Shown here piece by piece: positions 1 to 8,848 of a stretch of DNA of 42,104 nucleotides. This DNA comes from Jeotgalicoccus marinus DSM 19772 (GTDB taxonomy: Bacteria; Bacillota; Bacilli; Staphylococcales; Salinicoccaceae). The position numbers were made by a program, and so were the translations under genes. Numbering within the stretch: position 1 is the stretch's first letter; every line of letters begins with the position of its first letter. The stretch lies in the NCBI RefSeq assembly GCF_000425825.1, contig NZ_KE384461.1:1602-43705 (forward strand), given 5' to 3'. Under the pieces are notes generated by a model. The model saw only the letters and a program-made list of their open reading frames with translations, did not search any database and was not told where the DNA came from.

Positions 1-863
1 GCTGCCGCTTGTTCTGCAGCTACACGCTCTGCCTCAGCTTTTTCAGCTGCCGCTTGTTCTGCAGCAACTCTTTCTGCTTCTGCTTCAGCCGCTGCTTGCT
101 CTTCGGCTGCAACACGCTCAGCTTCTTCATCTACTGAAACTTCTTCAGTTTCTTGAACAGGTTCTACTTCTTCTACCTCTTCAACTTCTACTTCTTCAGC
201 CGCTGCCGCTTCTTCGGCTGCGATTCTCTCTGCTTCAGCAGCTTCTACTGCTGCTTGTTCAGCTGCTACACGCTCTGCTTCTGCTTTTTCAGCTGCCGCT
301 TGTTCTTCGGCTGCAATACGTTCAGCTTCTGCTTTTTCTGCAGCAGCTTGTTCTTCAGCTGCTTGTTGAGCTTCTGCATCTTCATTTGCTGAAGTATTTA
401 CTTCTACTTCCTCAGTTTCTTGAACAGGTTCTACTTCTTCTACCTCTTCAACTTCTACAGTTTCTGAAGCAACTTCTTCACCTGAGATTGTTAATTCTTG
501 TCCAACAAAAATTAAATCACTAGATAAGTTATTTAACTTCATGATTTCTTTGTAATCTAGAGAGAACTGTTCACCGATTTGTGAAAGTGTATCTCCTGCT
601 TGTACAGTATATGTATTCGGAGTTTCAACAGGTGCTGGTGCCTCTTCTTCCGCTTCGTTTACTGTTAATACGTCACCTGGGAAGATAAGGTCGCTTGTTA
701 ATTCGTTATCCGCTTTAAGATCAGCTACTGATGTTCCAACTTCATTAGCTATTCCCCATAATGTATCTCCACTAGCTATTTTGTATTCGTCTGCTGAAAC
801 CGTCGTTGCTGCGACACCTGTAATTGCTGTTAATGTTGCTACAGATACTACTGTCTTTTTCAT
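1..863 (-). CDS. LysM-domain cell-wall protein with Ala/Glu-rich repeat linker (partial)
   Basis: The start is ATG at 863, behind an AGGAGG sequence at about 874-879; the frame stays open to the left edge, so the C-terminus is missing. Residues 1-24 form a Sec signal peptide (MKK, hydrophobic core, VSA cleavage site). Two LysM peptidoglycan-binding modules follow at about residues 26-68 (SGDTLWGIAN) and 84-127 (AGDTLSQIGE). The rest of the visible protein is a low-complexity linker of acidic EVEEVEEVEPVQE stretches alternating with AAEEQAAAEKAEAER-type repeats, probably helical or extended through the wall. Such proteins usually end in a catalytic domain (3D, NlpC/P60 or CHAP), but that part lies outside the window, so hydrolase activity cannot be claimed. 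A WalR-type box upstream fits a cell-wall remodelling role. LysM assignment is firm; the enzymatic role is open. Confidence 0.88.
   Translation of the reverse strand, partial: MKKTVVSVATLTAITGVAATTVSADEYKIASGDTLWGIANEVGTSVADLKADNELTSDLIFPGDVLTVNEAEEEAPAPVETPNTYTVQAGDTLSQIGEQFSLDYKEIMKLNNLSSDLIFVGQELTISGEEVASETVEVEEVEEVEPVQETEEVEVNTSANEDAEAQQAAEEQAAAEKAEAERIAAEEQAAAEKAEAERVAAEQAAVEAAEAERIAAEEAAAAEEVEVEEVEEVEPVQETEEVSVDEEAERVAAEEQAAAEAEAERVAAEQAAAEKAEAERVAAEQAA
145..191. repeat. 47-bp direct repeat, copy 1
   Basis: Identical over 47 bases to 412-458, inside the linker of the LysM gene. It encodes the acidic EVEEVEEVEPVQETEE segment. The sequence between the copies is Ala/Glu/Lys repeat coding DNA, so recombination between copies would shorten or lengthen the linker in frame (267 bp, 89 codons). 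Confidence 0.85.
412..458. repeat. 47-bp direct repeat, copy 2
   Basis: Second copy of the 145-191 repeat, exactly 267 bp away, a multiple of three. Confidence 0.85.
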
Positions 864-995
864 AAAGTGAATGTCCTCCTACTAATAATCATTTTATTTT
901 TTAATTTTTTATGTTTGGCTATTGATTGATATGTAACTCTTCCGTTATTACGACACGTAATAAACTATATCATAAGAGTCATTACAATAAAGTCT

Positions 996-1012
996 TGTAA
1001 TATATTTGTAAT
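996..1012 (+). promoter_or_regulatory. WalR (YycF)-type box upstream of the LysM gene
   Basis: Seen: TGTAAT-ATATT-TGTAAT, two perfect hexamers separated by 5 nt, about 130 bp upstream of the LysM gene start and oriented opposite to that gene. Known: the WalKR consensus in staphylococci and bacilli is TGTWAH-N5-TGTWAH, and its regulon is rich in LysM/CHAP wall hydrolases. Control of this gene by WalR is inference. Confidence 0.6.
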
Positions 1013-1128
1013 ATAAAAGAAATTTATTAGAAATCTGGACGTGTTTTCTTTACAAATGATTTATTTAACTATGCATTGTTATAGTAATTTACTCGGATAA
1101 AATAATTTACTATATTAGCTTAAGTTAA

Positions 1129-1166
1129 CAAAAAAACCGTTAAGTTTTTTAATAAAACTTAACGGT
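1129..1166 (-). terminator. Intrinsic terminator of the secA-prfB-cccB operon
   Basis: Perfect 13-bp stem (1136-1148 with 1154-1166, 5-nt loop). On the minus strand it is followed by a run of seven or more T. It lies just after the cccB stop codon. Confidence 0.9.
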
Positions 1167-1181
1167 CTTTCTCTGATTGTT

Positions 1182-1505
1182 TTATTGTTTTTCAGAAAGC
1201 CATTCTGCTAGTTTACTCAGTTGTTCTTGATCTTCTACTAATCCACCTGGCATTGGTCCTTTTCCTTCTTCGATAACAGTTTTGATTTCGTCTACTGATA
1301 ATCTACTACCGACTTCTTGAAGATTTGGTCCTGATGCGCCTTCTAATTCTCTACCGTGACAACTAAAGCAAGATGAAGCTTCGTAAATTGCCTGACCATC
1401 ATCTACCGATGCATTGTCTGAAGTCGCACTTTCTTCTTCACCTGAACCACATGCACTCAGCACGAGTACTACACCAAAGCTAAGAGACATCATTATCTTT
1501 TTCAT
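1182..1505 (-). CDS. cccB: Lipoprotein cytochrome c (cytochrome c-551 type)
   Basis: A small membrane-anchored c-type cytochrome that carries electrons to a terminal oxidase on the outer face of the membrane. The 107-aa protein has a lipoprotein signal with lipobox LSAC (Cys19), then an acidic Ser-rich linker. The haem motif is CFSCH (Cys46, Cys49, His50), and the distal ligand is probably Met85 in GPMPGG. The start is ATG with GGAGG 8 nt upstream. It lies 20 nt after prfB, probably in the same transcript, and a strong terminator follows. cccB also neighbours prfB in Bacillus subtilis, which supports the name. Covalent haem attachment needs the Ccs/ResBC system, which is not in this window. 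Confidence 0.9.
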   Translation of the reverse strand: MKKIMMSLSFGVVLVLSACGSGEEESATSDNASVDDGQAIYEASSCFSCHGRELEGASGPNLQEVGSRLSVDEIKTVIEEGKGPMPGGLVEDQEQLSKLAEWLSEKQ

Positions 1506-1525
1506 TTTACAGCCTCCATCTACTT

Positions 1526-2627
1526 TTACATTACCATTCTTAGATATGCATGTATGAACGGTGATAAGTCACCATCCATTACTTTGTCAGTATTACCTGT
1601 TTCATAGTTTGTGCGATGGTCTTTAACCATTGAATACGGGTGAAAGACATAGCTTCGGATTTGACTTCCCCAGCCAATTTCTTTTTGTTCACCTTTAATA
1701 TCTTCGATTTCTGCTCTCTGTTCTTCGATTTTCTTTTGATAGAGCTTAGCTCTCAACATATTCATCGCTTGTTCACGGTTCTTAATCTGTGAACGTTCAT
1801 TTTGACATGTCACGACAATCCCTGTGGGTAAATGCGTGATTCTGACAGCTGAATCAGTCGTATTTACGTGCTGACCACCTGCACCACTTGAACGGTAAGT
1901 ATCTATTTTAATATCATCATTGTTAATTTCTATTTCAACATCCGTATTTTTAAACTGCGGAATTACTTCGCAGGATACGAAGGATGTATGTCGTCGCCCT
2001 GAAGAATCAAATGGAGAAATTCTTACAAGACGGTGGACACCCTTCTCAGCCTTTAATAACCCATAAGCATTGGCACCTTTAATGGATAACGTCACACTCT
2101 TAACTCCAGCTTCGTCTCCAGCTTGATAGTCGACTGTTTCAACTTTAAAGCCTTCACTTTCACTGTAACGTTGATACATTCTTAGTAACATCTCAGCCCA
2201 GTCTTGTGATTCTGTACCACCTGCACCAGGATGTAGTTCCAAGGTTGCATCCAAAGCATCGTGTTCGCCTGAGAGTAATAGGTTCAATTCATATGCTTCA
2301 ATATTTTCTTCTGTTTCTTTGATTGAGTCCGATAAAATGGCCTCAAGCTCACTGTCATGCTCTTCCCGTAATAATTCATATGACGTTTCAATATCATCAA
2401 CTGACGCCTCAAGATTATTAAAACCATCTACAATTTTCTTCAAATGATTATTCGATGCAATGACGTCATTAGCAGCATCACTATCATTCCAAAAATTAGG
2501 ATCCAGCATCTGTTCTTCATTTTCTTTAATTTGAGTCTCTTTTTCTTCTAAGTCAAAGAGACCCCCTAAAGTCTTCTAGCTTATCTCTCGAACTTTGTAT
2601 GAAAGATTTTACTTCACTTAATTCCAT
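1526..2627 (-). CDS. prfB: Peptide chain release factor 2 (with programmed +1 frameshift)
   Basis: Recognises UGA and UAA stop codons and triggers peptide release on the ribosome. The gene starts at ATG 2627 behind AAGGAG. Twenty-four codons lead to an in-frame TGA (2555-2553). A +1 shift at CTT-TGA-C moves translation to the frame that runs to 1526, giving 24 + 342 = 366 aa, the normal RF2 length. The stop-reading tripeptide SPF falls at about residues 204-206 and the peptidyl-hydrolysis GGQ motif at 250-252, both canonical. The gene lies 11 nt after secA and 20 nt before cccB, so the three are probably one operon. A caller that ignores the frameshift starts the gene too late, at the internal Met codon at 2509, and loses 39 residues. 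Confidence 0.97.
2553..2567 (-). promoter_or_regulatory. prfB +1 programmed frameshift site (autoregulation)
   Basis: The minus strand reads AGGGGG (internal Shine-Dalgarno, 2567-2562), TCT, CTT, TGA, C. The shift-stimulating SD, the slippery CTT and the UGA followed by C match the conserved RF2 site. When RF2 is scarce, UGA is read slowly and the ribosome slips, making more RF2. Confidence 0.97.
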
Positions 2628-2638
2628 ATATTATCTCC

Positions 2639-5167
2639 TTATGCTTGTCCGTGACAGTTTTTATACTTCTTACCTGATCCACATGGGCAAGGGTCATTTC
2701 TACCCACTTTTACTTGCTTTTTAATGGGTTGCTTTTTAACTTTCTGTTTACCGTCACCAGCATGCATTTGTTTTTTATCCAAGACTTGCTCACGTTTCAT
2801 TTCTTCATCTGTGTGAACCACTGTCTTCAGTACAAACTTAGATGTGTCATCTTCGATATTCACAAGCAAGTTTTCAAACATTTGAATCCCTTCATTTTGA
2901 TACTCTCTTAACGGATTAATTTGTCCATATGAGCGCAAGTGGATTCCAGTTCTAAGCTGATCCATACTATCGATATGCTCCACCCATTTTTGGTCCATTG
3001 TACGAAGCATCATCATACGTTCAAACAAACGCATTTTTTCTTCACCTAAAGTTTCTTCTTTTTCTTTAAGTTGGTCTTTTACCTTAGCCATAATGAACGC
3101 GTATATTGATTCCGGGTCCTTACCTTTGATGTCTTCTACAGAGATTTCTTCTTCTGGTAAGTAGAGATCAACGAGTGTGTTCTTATACTGCTCGTAGTCA
3201 ACGTCTTCTTCATTATCTAAATCGTAAAACTCTACAGTACGTTCTACTGAACGATCAATCATGTCATACAAAAGATCTGAAACGTCGTCTTTATCTATAA
3301 TTTCATCACGCTCATTATAAATAATTTCACGTTGCTTACGTAAAACCTCATCGTATTCCAGTAACTTTTTACGTGCGTCAAAGTTGTTTCCTTCCACACG
3401 TTTTTGTGAGGACTCTACGCCTCTAGAAATCATCTTACTTGTTAGTTCTTCTTCACTCATACCCATGCGTTCCATCATGCCCTGAATTCTTTCAGAACCA
3501 AACCGTCTCATTAGATCATCTTCCAGTGATAGGTAGAAGGTACTTTCACCGACGTCACCCTGACGTCCAGAACGCCCTCTTAACTGATCATCAATCCGAC
3601 GTGACTCATGACGTTCTGTACCAATTACAGCTAGACCACCGAGTTCTTTAACACCGTCACCGAGCTTGATATCTGTCCCACGACCAGCCATGTTTGTTGC
3701 TATTGTTACAGCACCTTTTTTACCTGCTTCTTTAATGATCTCTGCTTCACGGCCATGGTTTTTCGCATTTAAGACATTGTGACGGATGCCGTGTTTTTTC
3801 AGTAGATTTGAAATCAATTCACTGGTTTCAACTGCAACAGTACCGATAAGGATAGGTTGCCCTTTTTTATGACGCTCAATGACATCATTAACGACAGCTT
3901 TTAGCTTGATTTCTTCTGCCGCATAAATTCTATCTGTATTATCGATACGTTGGACAGGTTTATTTGTCGGAATTTGAGTCACTCGCATATTGTAGATATT
4001 CATGAACTCTTCTTCTTCCGTTTTCGCAGTACCTGTCATACCAGACAATTTATTGAAAAGTCTAAAGAAGTTCTGGAAGGTAATGGATGCCATCGTCCGA
4101 GATTCATTTTGTATATCCATGCCTTCTTTTGCTTCAATAGCCTGGTGAAGACCGTCTGAAAAGCGACGCCCTTTCATCGTACGTCCTGTAAACTGATCTA
4201 CGATTAAAATACCTTCTTGATCGACAACATAGTCTACATCTCTTTCCATAGAGAAATTGGCTTTTAAGGCTTGGTTGATATGATGGAGTAAATTTACATG
4301 CTTAACATCGTATAGATTATCAAGCTTAAACCATTTCTCTGCTTTCTCCATACCAGACTCATTAAGCTGAATGTTTCTTGTCTTAATGTCGTATGTGTAA
4401 TCCTCTTCTTCTTTTAACATTTTTACAAACTGGTTTGCTTGGACATAATACGTTTCACGGTCTTTGGCCTTACCAGATATGATGAGTGGTGTTCTTGCTT
4501 CATCAATTAAAATCGAGTCAACCTCATCGATAACTGCAAAGTTTAAGCCACGTAAGACACGGTCCTGTTTATATGTCACCATGTTGTCTCTTAAATAGTC
4601 AAAACCCAGTTCGTTGTTTGTTGTATAAGTAATATCTGCTCTGAAAGCTTCTCTTTTCTCATTACTATTTTTTTGATTTAAGTTCAAACCAACGGACATG
4701 CCAAGGAAGTTATATAGGGGTGATAATTCTTCCATCTGACTTTCTGAAAGGTACTCGTTGACTGTAATAACATGAACACCACGACCTGCGAGTGCGTTTA
4801 AGTACACTGGCATCGTTGCAGTTAATGTTTTACCTTCACCGGTTTTCATCTCTGCAATATCACCTTTATGAAGGGCAATCCCCCCCATAATTTGGACTTC
4901 GAATGGTTCCATTCCTAAAGCACGTTTCGCCGCTTCTCTAACAACAGCAAATGCTTCTGTTAATATATCATCTAATATCTTATTCTCTTTTTTTATATCT
5001 CCATCTGCAGCTGCTAATTGATTTTTAAAGCTTGCAGTTTTTTCTTTAAGTGCGTCATCGCTTAATTTTTCCATTTCAGGTGCTAATGCCAACACCTTTT
5101 GAGCTTCTTTACGTAATGTTTTGAGCTCTTTCTTGTTGCCGTCAAACATCTTATTTAAAACACCCAT
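2639..5167 (-). CDS. secA: Preprotein translocase ATPase SecA
   Basis: ATP-driven motor that pushes unfolded preproteins through SecYEG. The 842-aa protein has Walker A TGEGKT at residues 109-114, the DEAD-type DEVD at 214-217, the preprotein cross-linking and helicase-like second domain, and a C-terminal zinc site CPC...CH (Cys827, Cys829, Cys838, His839). I chose ATG 5167 (MGVLNKMF) because a GAGGGAG ribosome binding site precedes it and it matches the family N-terminus. The frame is open upstream to 5254, but that extension would run into the hpf terminator. This is the first gene of the secA-prfB-cccB unit; the housekeeping copy is likely SecA1. Confidence 0.97.
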   Translation of the reverse strand: MGVLNKMFDGNKKELKTLRKEAQKVLALAPEMEKLSDDALKEKTASFKNQLAAADGDIKKENKILDDILTEAFAVVREAAKRALGMEPFEVQIMGGIALHKGDIAEMKTGEGKTLTATMPVYLNALAGRGVHVITVNEYLSESQMEELSPLYNFLGMSVGLNLNQKNSNEKREAFRADITYTTNNELGFDYLRDNMVTYKQDRVLRGLNFAVIDEVDSILIDEARTPLIISGKAKDRETYYVQANQFVKMLKEEEDYTYDIKTRNIQLNESGMEKAEKWFKLDNLYDVKHVNLLHHINQALKANFSMERDVDYVVDQEGILIVDQFTGRTMKGRRFSDGLHQAIEAKEGMDIQNESRTMASITFQNFFRLFNKLSGMTGTAKTEEEEFMNIYNMRVTQIPTNKPVQRIDNTDRIYAAEEIKLKAVVNDVIERHKKGQPILIGTVAVETSELISNLLKKHGIRHNVLNAKNHGREAEIIKEAGKKGAVTIATNMAGRGTDIKLGDGVKELGGLAVIGTERHESRRIDDQLRGRSGRQGDVGESTFYLSLEDDLMRRFGSERIQGMMERMGMSEEELTSKMISRGVESSQKRVEGNNFDARKKLLEYDEVLRKQREIIYNERDEIIDKDDVSDLLYDMIDRSVERTVEFYDLDNEEDVDYEQYKNTLVDLYLPEEEISVEDIKGKDPESIYAFIMAKVKDQLKEKEETLGEEKMRLFERMMMLRTMDQKWVEHIDSMDQLRTGIHLRSYGQINPLREYQNEGIQMFENLLVNIEDDTSKFVLKTVVHTDEEMKREQVLDKKQMHAGDGKQKVKKQPIKKQVKVGRNDPCPCGSGKKYKNCHGQA

Positions 5168-5252
5168 GGATTTACTCTCTCCCTCAAAAAAATTCCTATA
5201 TACAACGTTACATTTTACCACTATTATATATAAAAATAAAATATGAACCATC

Positions 5253-5286
5253 AAAAAGCCCCTGGGCTATAACAGCTCACAGGGGC
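5253..5286 (-). terminator. Intrinsic terminator after hpf
   Basis: A GC-rich hairpin (GCCCCTG at 5258-5264 with CAGGGGC at 5280-5286) followed on the minus strand by TTTTT. It separates the comFA-comFC-hpf transcript from secA, so secA needs its own promoter in the 85 nt before its start codon. Confidence 0.85.
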
Positions 5287-5302
5287 AAATTATTATATTC
5301 GT

Positions 5303-5869
5303 TTAATTTGTTTCTATTAGTCCGTATTTACCATCTTTTCTACGATAAACGATACTAGTACCATCTGTTTCTCTATCATTAAAGACAAAGAAATCATGGC
5401 CGAGCATGTTCATCTGTAAAACTGCTTCTTCAGAATCCATTGGTTTCAATGTAAATTCTTTAGAACGATAGATCGCAATCTCGTCGTCATTGTCATTATT
5501 TCCTTCTTGTTCTTGTCCATTCTCAAATGCCGCGGCATTAAAGAATTCTAATTCTGGGTTCTTCTCTCTGAACTTACGGTTGATTTTTGTTTTGTGCTTG
5601 CGGATCTGTCTTTCCAGCTTATCGATTACTAAATCTACCGCTGCATAGAGATCATCGTGTACTTCTTCTGCACGCAACGTTAAATCTTTCATAGGAATCG
5701 TAATTTCAACCTTACCACGCTTATTATTACGAACCTTGATATTTACGTGAGCATGAGTGTTTGGTACATCGTTGAAGTAACGTTCAAGTTTTGCAACTTT
5801 GTCTTCCACATGTTCGCGGATTGCATCTGTTACTTCAATGTTCTCTCCTCTAATTTCAACTCTAATCAT
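5303..5869 (-). CDS. hpf: Long-form ribosome hibernation promoting factor
   Basis: Binds the 30S decoding site in stationary phase and drives 100S ribosome dimers. The 188-aa length is the long form: an N-terminal HPF/YfiA domain (about residues 1-100, with RNA-binding basic patches), an acidic linker (about 120-130), and the C-terminal dimerisation domain from about 132 ([20 protein letters not shown]). The start has AAGGAGG upstream. It lies 12 nt after comFC and ends at its own terminator, as in the secA region of other staphylococci. Linkage to the comF genes suggests shared late-growth transcription, which is inference. Confidence 0.96.
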   Translation of the reverse strand: MIRVEIRGENIEVTDAIREHVEDKVAKLERYFNDVPNTHAHVNIKVRNNKRGKVEITIPMKDLTLRAEEVHDDLYAAVDLVIDKLERQIRKHKTKINRKFREKNPELEFFNAAAFENGQEQEGNNDNDDEIAIYRSKEFTLKPMDSEEAVLQMNMLGHDFFVFNDRETDGTSIVYRRKDGKYGLIETN

Positions 5870-5881
5870 GATGAGCCCTCC

Positions 5882-6598
5882 TTATATGTTACCTTTCTTC
5901 TTAATCTCATTATACCAAATGTGTTGCGCTTTTGAAAACGTTAACACATCTATTTTCTGAAAATTAAGATTTGAGATGACATCTGCCGCCTGATGTACTG
6001 TAACCCCTGTTGTATAAATATCATCTACTATGAGAACACTCATACCCGAAAAGTCATAGTCTTTAACATTTTCATTTAAGAAAAATGGATTTTCTTTATT
6101 TAAACGCGCCGCTCGACTGAGATCTGATTGACGATTTTTCTTAGAGGTTTCTAGTATAAGTTGATAATCAACCTTCATTACCTTAAGCATTTCTGTCACC
6201 TGATTATAAGTTCGCTCCTTTAAACGTGCTGATGAAATGGGTATCGGAACGACCAGATCATAATTCTTAAAATTAAAATCACTTAAATACTTCATTATCA
6301 TTGCCATCGCCTGGTCCTTTAAAAACTTGTAACGATGTAACAACATCTTCACAGCGTCGTTGTAATCCGTTATTACAGTAATTTGATTTACGTGTGGATA
6401 CCTATTGATAAGAAGCTGACAGTCCTCACATATATCAATTTCCACTTGTACTACCTGATGACATCGGCCACACCTCGGTCCAAAAAACTTTTCCTCTAGT
6501 GAATCCCGACAACTTTGACAGAGTGGCTCTGACTTTACGAATAAGGAAATCACAGTAGGTTCATTAGTTATTCTTTGATGACAGTATAGGCAGATCAT
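5882..6598 (-). CDS. comFC: ComF family protein (phosphoribosyltransferase-like), late competence
   Basis: A DNA-uptake accessory protein that partners ComFA. At 238 aa it has an N-terminal zinc-ribbon region with four CxxC-type pairs (Cys3/6, 27/30, 43/46, 57/60) and a type I phosphoribosyltransferase fold whose PRPP loop is VDDIYTTGVT at residues 191-200. The start ATG overlaps the comFA stop by 4 nt, indicating translational coupling. Essential motifs are intact, so this is not a decayed gene. The biochemical reaction, if any, is not established for the family. Confidence 0.93.
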   Translation of the reverse strand: MICLYCHQRITNEPTVISLFVKSEPLCQSCRDSLEEKFFGPRCGRCHQVVQVEIDICEDCQLLINRYPHVNQITVITDYNDAVKMLLHRYKFLKDQAMAMIMKYLSDFNFKNYDLVVPIPISSARLKERTYNQVTEMLKVMKVDYQLILETSKKNRQSDLSRAARLNKENPFFLNENVKDYDFSGMSVLIVDDIYTTGVTVHQAADVISNLNFQKIDVLTFSKAQHIWYNEIKKKGNI

Positions 6599-7839
6599 AA
6601 CTTAGCACGACCTTTATTGAAGGCTTTAATTTTCTTGATTGTTTGATGAATACTTCTCGTATTACTTTCCGATAAAAACCAGATATTTCCCAAGGGATCT
6701 TTTGGCTTTCTTCCAACTCTCCCACAAATTTGAATGAGTCCAGCACTATCAAAGCGGTGCGCATTGACTACAATCACATCTAAATTAGGAAAGGTGACTC
6801 CACGCTCTAAAATAGTGGTTGTTAAAAGTACTTTTATTTTATTGTCACGCATGAGCTGTACTTTCTCATAGCGGTAACGATCTCCACTGTAAACTGCTTG
6901 TAAGTCGGGAAACTTATCTTTCATTAACTGACCAAGCTGCTCTAACATTTTGATTTCTGGTAAAAAAATAAGTACTTTACGATCCTGTGCTATAATTTTA
7001 CCAACCAATTGATCAAGCACTGGTGATGTTTTATGTTTCTCAATATAAGTGTCTACCGCATGGTAGTACACCTTCGGAATCGCGAGGTCATGACCGTGAT
7101 ATCTTCTAGCTATCGTTACGACATTATCCTTTCCAGTTAACTTAATCATCTCTCTAGTTGGTGTCGCAGTCATTAATATCAATGATCCGTTAGCTGATAA
7201 GGCTCTTAAAATTATCGACATTAAAAGTGGTTCATCAGCCAAGGGAAAAGCATCTACTTCATCGACAATAATCACATCATAGTGTTGAATGTAGTTCATA
7301 AGTTGGTGAACTGTGCACACTGTAAAGGCATGACTCAACACATTTTTTACCTCGCTATACATCAAATCAATACGTGTGTGTTTAAATGCATCTGTAAGCC
7401 TCAAATATACCTCTTTAACAACATCAATCCTCGGGGACACAAAGGCAACGTTCAAACCTTTACGCCTTGCTATTTTAATACCTTCGAAGGTAATTTCTGT
7501 TTTACCTGCTCCTGTGACTGCATACAAAAGTAAATTGCTATGATTATGAATGGCTGAAACGATACGAACACTCGCTTGAATTTGAATGTCATTCAACTGA
7601 AAATCTAAATGATAATCAATTTCTTCCTTAAAACGTTTAGTCTCCATACCATATAAAGGTGTCACTGAATCTGAACGACCTAGAATAATGCAGTGCATAC
7701 AGTAAGTCACACTACACTGATCGTAATGTGAATAATAGGTATAGAATAAGGACTTATTTTGATTACCACAACGACAACACGTATGATTCTTAACACCTGC
7801 TTCAAACAATATTTTTTCTCCGCCATGCTTTAGTATCAT
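6595..7839 (-). CDS. comFA: DEAD-box ATPase of DNA uptake ComFA
   Basis: A cytoplasmic superfamily 2 helicase/ATPase thought to pull transforming DNA through the ComEC channel. The 414-aa protein has an N-terminal zinc finger (Cys21/Cys24 with Cys47/Cys50), Walker A TGAGKT at 109-114, DEVD at 193-196, motif III TATPT at about 224-228, and a C-terminal helicase domain with QICGRVGR. It is somewhat shorter at the N-terminus than Bacillus subtilis ComFA. The start ATG has GGAGG 4 nt upstream, and those bases sit right after the T-tract of the degV terminator (see the feature at 7852-7876). It is the first gene of comFA-comFC-hpf. Confidence 0.94.
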   Translation of the reverse strand: MILKHGGEKILFEAGVKNHTCCRCGNQNKSLFYTYYSHYDQCSVTYCMHCIILGRSDSVTPLYGMETKRFKEEIDYHLDFQLNDIQIQASVRIVSAIHNHSNLLLYAVTGAGKTEITFEGIKIARRKGLNVAFVSPRIDVVKEVYLRLTDAFKHTRIDLMYSEVKNVLSHAFTVCTVHQLMNYIQHYDVIIVDEVDAFPLADEPLLMSIILRALSANGSLILMTATPTREMIKLTGKDNVVTIARRYHGHDLAIPKVYYHAVDTYIEKHKTSPVLDQLVGKIIAQDRKVLIFLPEIKMLEQLGQLMKDKFPDLQAVYSGDRYRYEKVQLMRDNKIKVLLTTTILERGVTFPNLDVIVVNAHRFDSAGLIQICGRVGRKPKDPLGNIWFLSESNTRSIHQTIKKIKAFNKGRAKL

Positions 7840-7851
7840 TTTGCCTCCAAT

Positions 7852-7876
7852 AAAAAAAGCAGCTTAAATAAGCTGC
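7852..7876 (-). terminator. Intrinsic terminator between degV and comFA
   Basis: A stem GCAGCTT/AAGCTGC (7859-7865 with 7870-7876, 4-nt loop) is followed on the minus strand by seven T. The T-tract ends 13 nt before the comFA start codon, so no complete promoter fits between them. Confidence 0.85.
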
Positions 7877-7893
7877 GTTAATAATAGATTTAA

Positions 7894-8766
7894 TTAAAAG
7901 TCAGAAACATCGATATCGTATACAGTATAGCCTATTCCAATGGCACCTTCGCCTAAATGCGTACCAATTACAGGGCCAAATTCTTGTAGAATAAATGTAA
8001 CATCTTCAAACTTTTCCCGAAGTTCTTCTATATAAGATTCAGCCAAGCTTGGTGCATTGGCATGGATTAAACATGCTGTGATTTTTTTACCTTTGTGTAC
8101 TTGAAAATCTTCTGCTAACTTAGCCTCAATTTTAGACATCGCCTTTTTCTGCGTTCTAATTTTTTCAACGGCCACAATCTTACCATCAATAAATTCAAGG
8201 ATTGGCTTAATTTTTAATAAACCACCAATCATTGCCTGGGCATTTGATAGTCGACCACCCTTTTGTAGATTTGTTAAATTATCTACAAGGAAGTAAGCAT
8301 TTAAATTTTCTTTTTGCCTCATATCTTCTAAATCATCAAGCAAGGCTTCAAGGGGTTTCACATTCTTATTTTGAGCAGCATATAAAGCCAAGAACCCTAA
8401 GGGTGCGCATGATAGTTGAGAGTCCACAACATGAACGTTAATGTCTTCAACACTAGTTGATGCGGAAATCGCACTTTGGTAGGTTCCAGATATCTCTTTA
8501 GAAAGGTGGAAACTCAGCACATCTGTATAGCCATCTCTATATAAAGATTCAAGTAGCAAAATATAATCTCCAATAGATGGCTGACTAGTGGTTGGCAATT
8601 CATCACTCCCAGCCATTTGCTCGTAATACCAGCTATTATCTATTTCATTTTCTTTATATACTTCATCATTGATAATCACATTCAAAGGAATGGTGTATAT
8701 ATCATACTTTTCTAAAATATTGGTGGGTAAATAACTAGTCGAATCAACAACTACAGCCACTTTCAT
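7894..8766 (-). CDS. fakB1: DegV family fatty acid-binding protein (FakB)
   Basis: Presents a bound fatty acid to the FakA kinase for phosphorylation and entry into phospholipid synthesis. The 290-aa protein has the DegV signature VDSTSYLP near the N-terminus, TSQPS at about residue 63, and a C-terminal half with GxxGTHxGxGAIG that closes over the carboxylate. I chose ATG 8766 because GGAGGAG lies 7 nt upstream; the upstream TTG at 8781 overlaps that site. In Staphylococcus aureus a FakB gene occupies the same position beside comFA, which is why I use fakB1; the fatty-acid specificity is not visible from sequence. It is divergent from yigZ. Confidence 0.85.
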   Translation of the reverse strand: MKVAVVVDSTSYLPTNILEKYDIYTIPLNVIINDEVYKENEIDNSWYYEQMAGSDELPTTSQPSIGDYILLLESLYRDGYTDVLSFHLSKEISGTYQSAISASTSVEDINVHVVDSQLSCAPLGFLALYAAQNKNVKPLEALLDDLEDMRQKENLNAYFLVDNLTNLQKGGRLSNAQAMIGGLLKIKPILEFIDGKIVAVEKIRTQKKAMSKIEAKLAEDFQVHKGKKITACLIHANAPSLAESYIEELREKFEDVTFILQEFGPVIGTHLGEGAIGIGYTVYDIDVSDF

Positions 8767-8813
8767 ATGCGTCTCCTCCAATTCATCTCGATACTTATTC
8801 TACTACATATGCA

Positions 8814-8822
8814 TGCTATGAT
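8814..8822 (+). promoter_or_regulatory. Probable extended -10 promoter of yigZ
   Basis: TGC-TATGAT is an extended -10 element (TGn plus TATGAT), 26 nt before the start codon. The matching -35 region is weak, as often accepted with an extended -10. Confidence 0.45.
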
Positions 8823-8848
8823 AAACTATTTTTAAGAGGTGTTTTTCA

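Noticed and set aside
153..392. 79-aa Cys/Phe-rich frame on the plus strand
   Set aside because: It is the complement of the Ala/Glu-repeat coding region of the LysM gene; the Cys/Phe bias is a by-product of the repeat.
2509..2627. prfB as a broken gene because of the in-frame TGA
   Set aside because: The AGGGGG, CTT-TGA-C arrangement is the conserved functional +1 frameshift; the combined length is exactly that of RF2.
5168..5254. Extension of secA by 29 residues to an upstream start (MMVHILF...)
   Set aside because: No ribosome binding site there, the added residues do not belong to SecA, and the region runs up to the hpf terminator T-tract. ATG 5167 has a good site and the family N-terminus.
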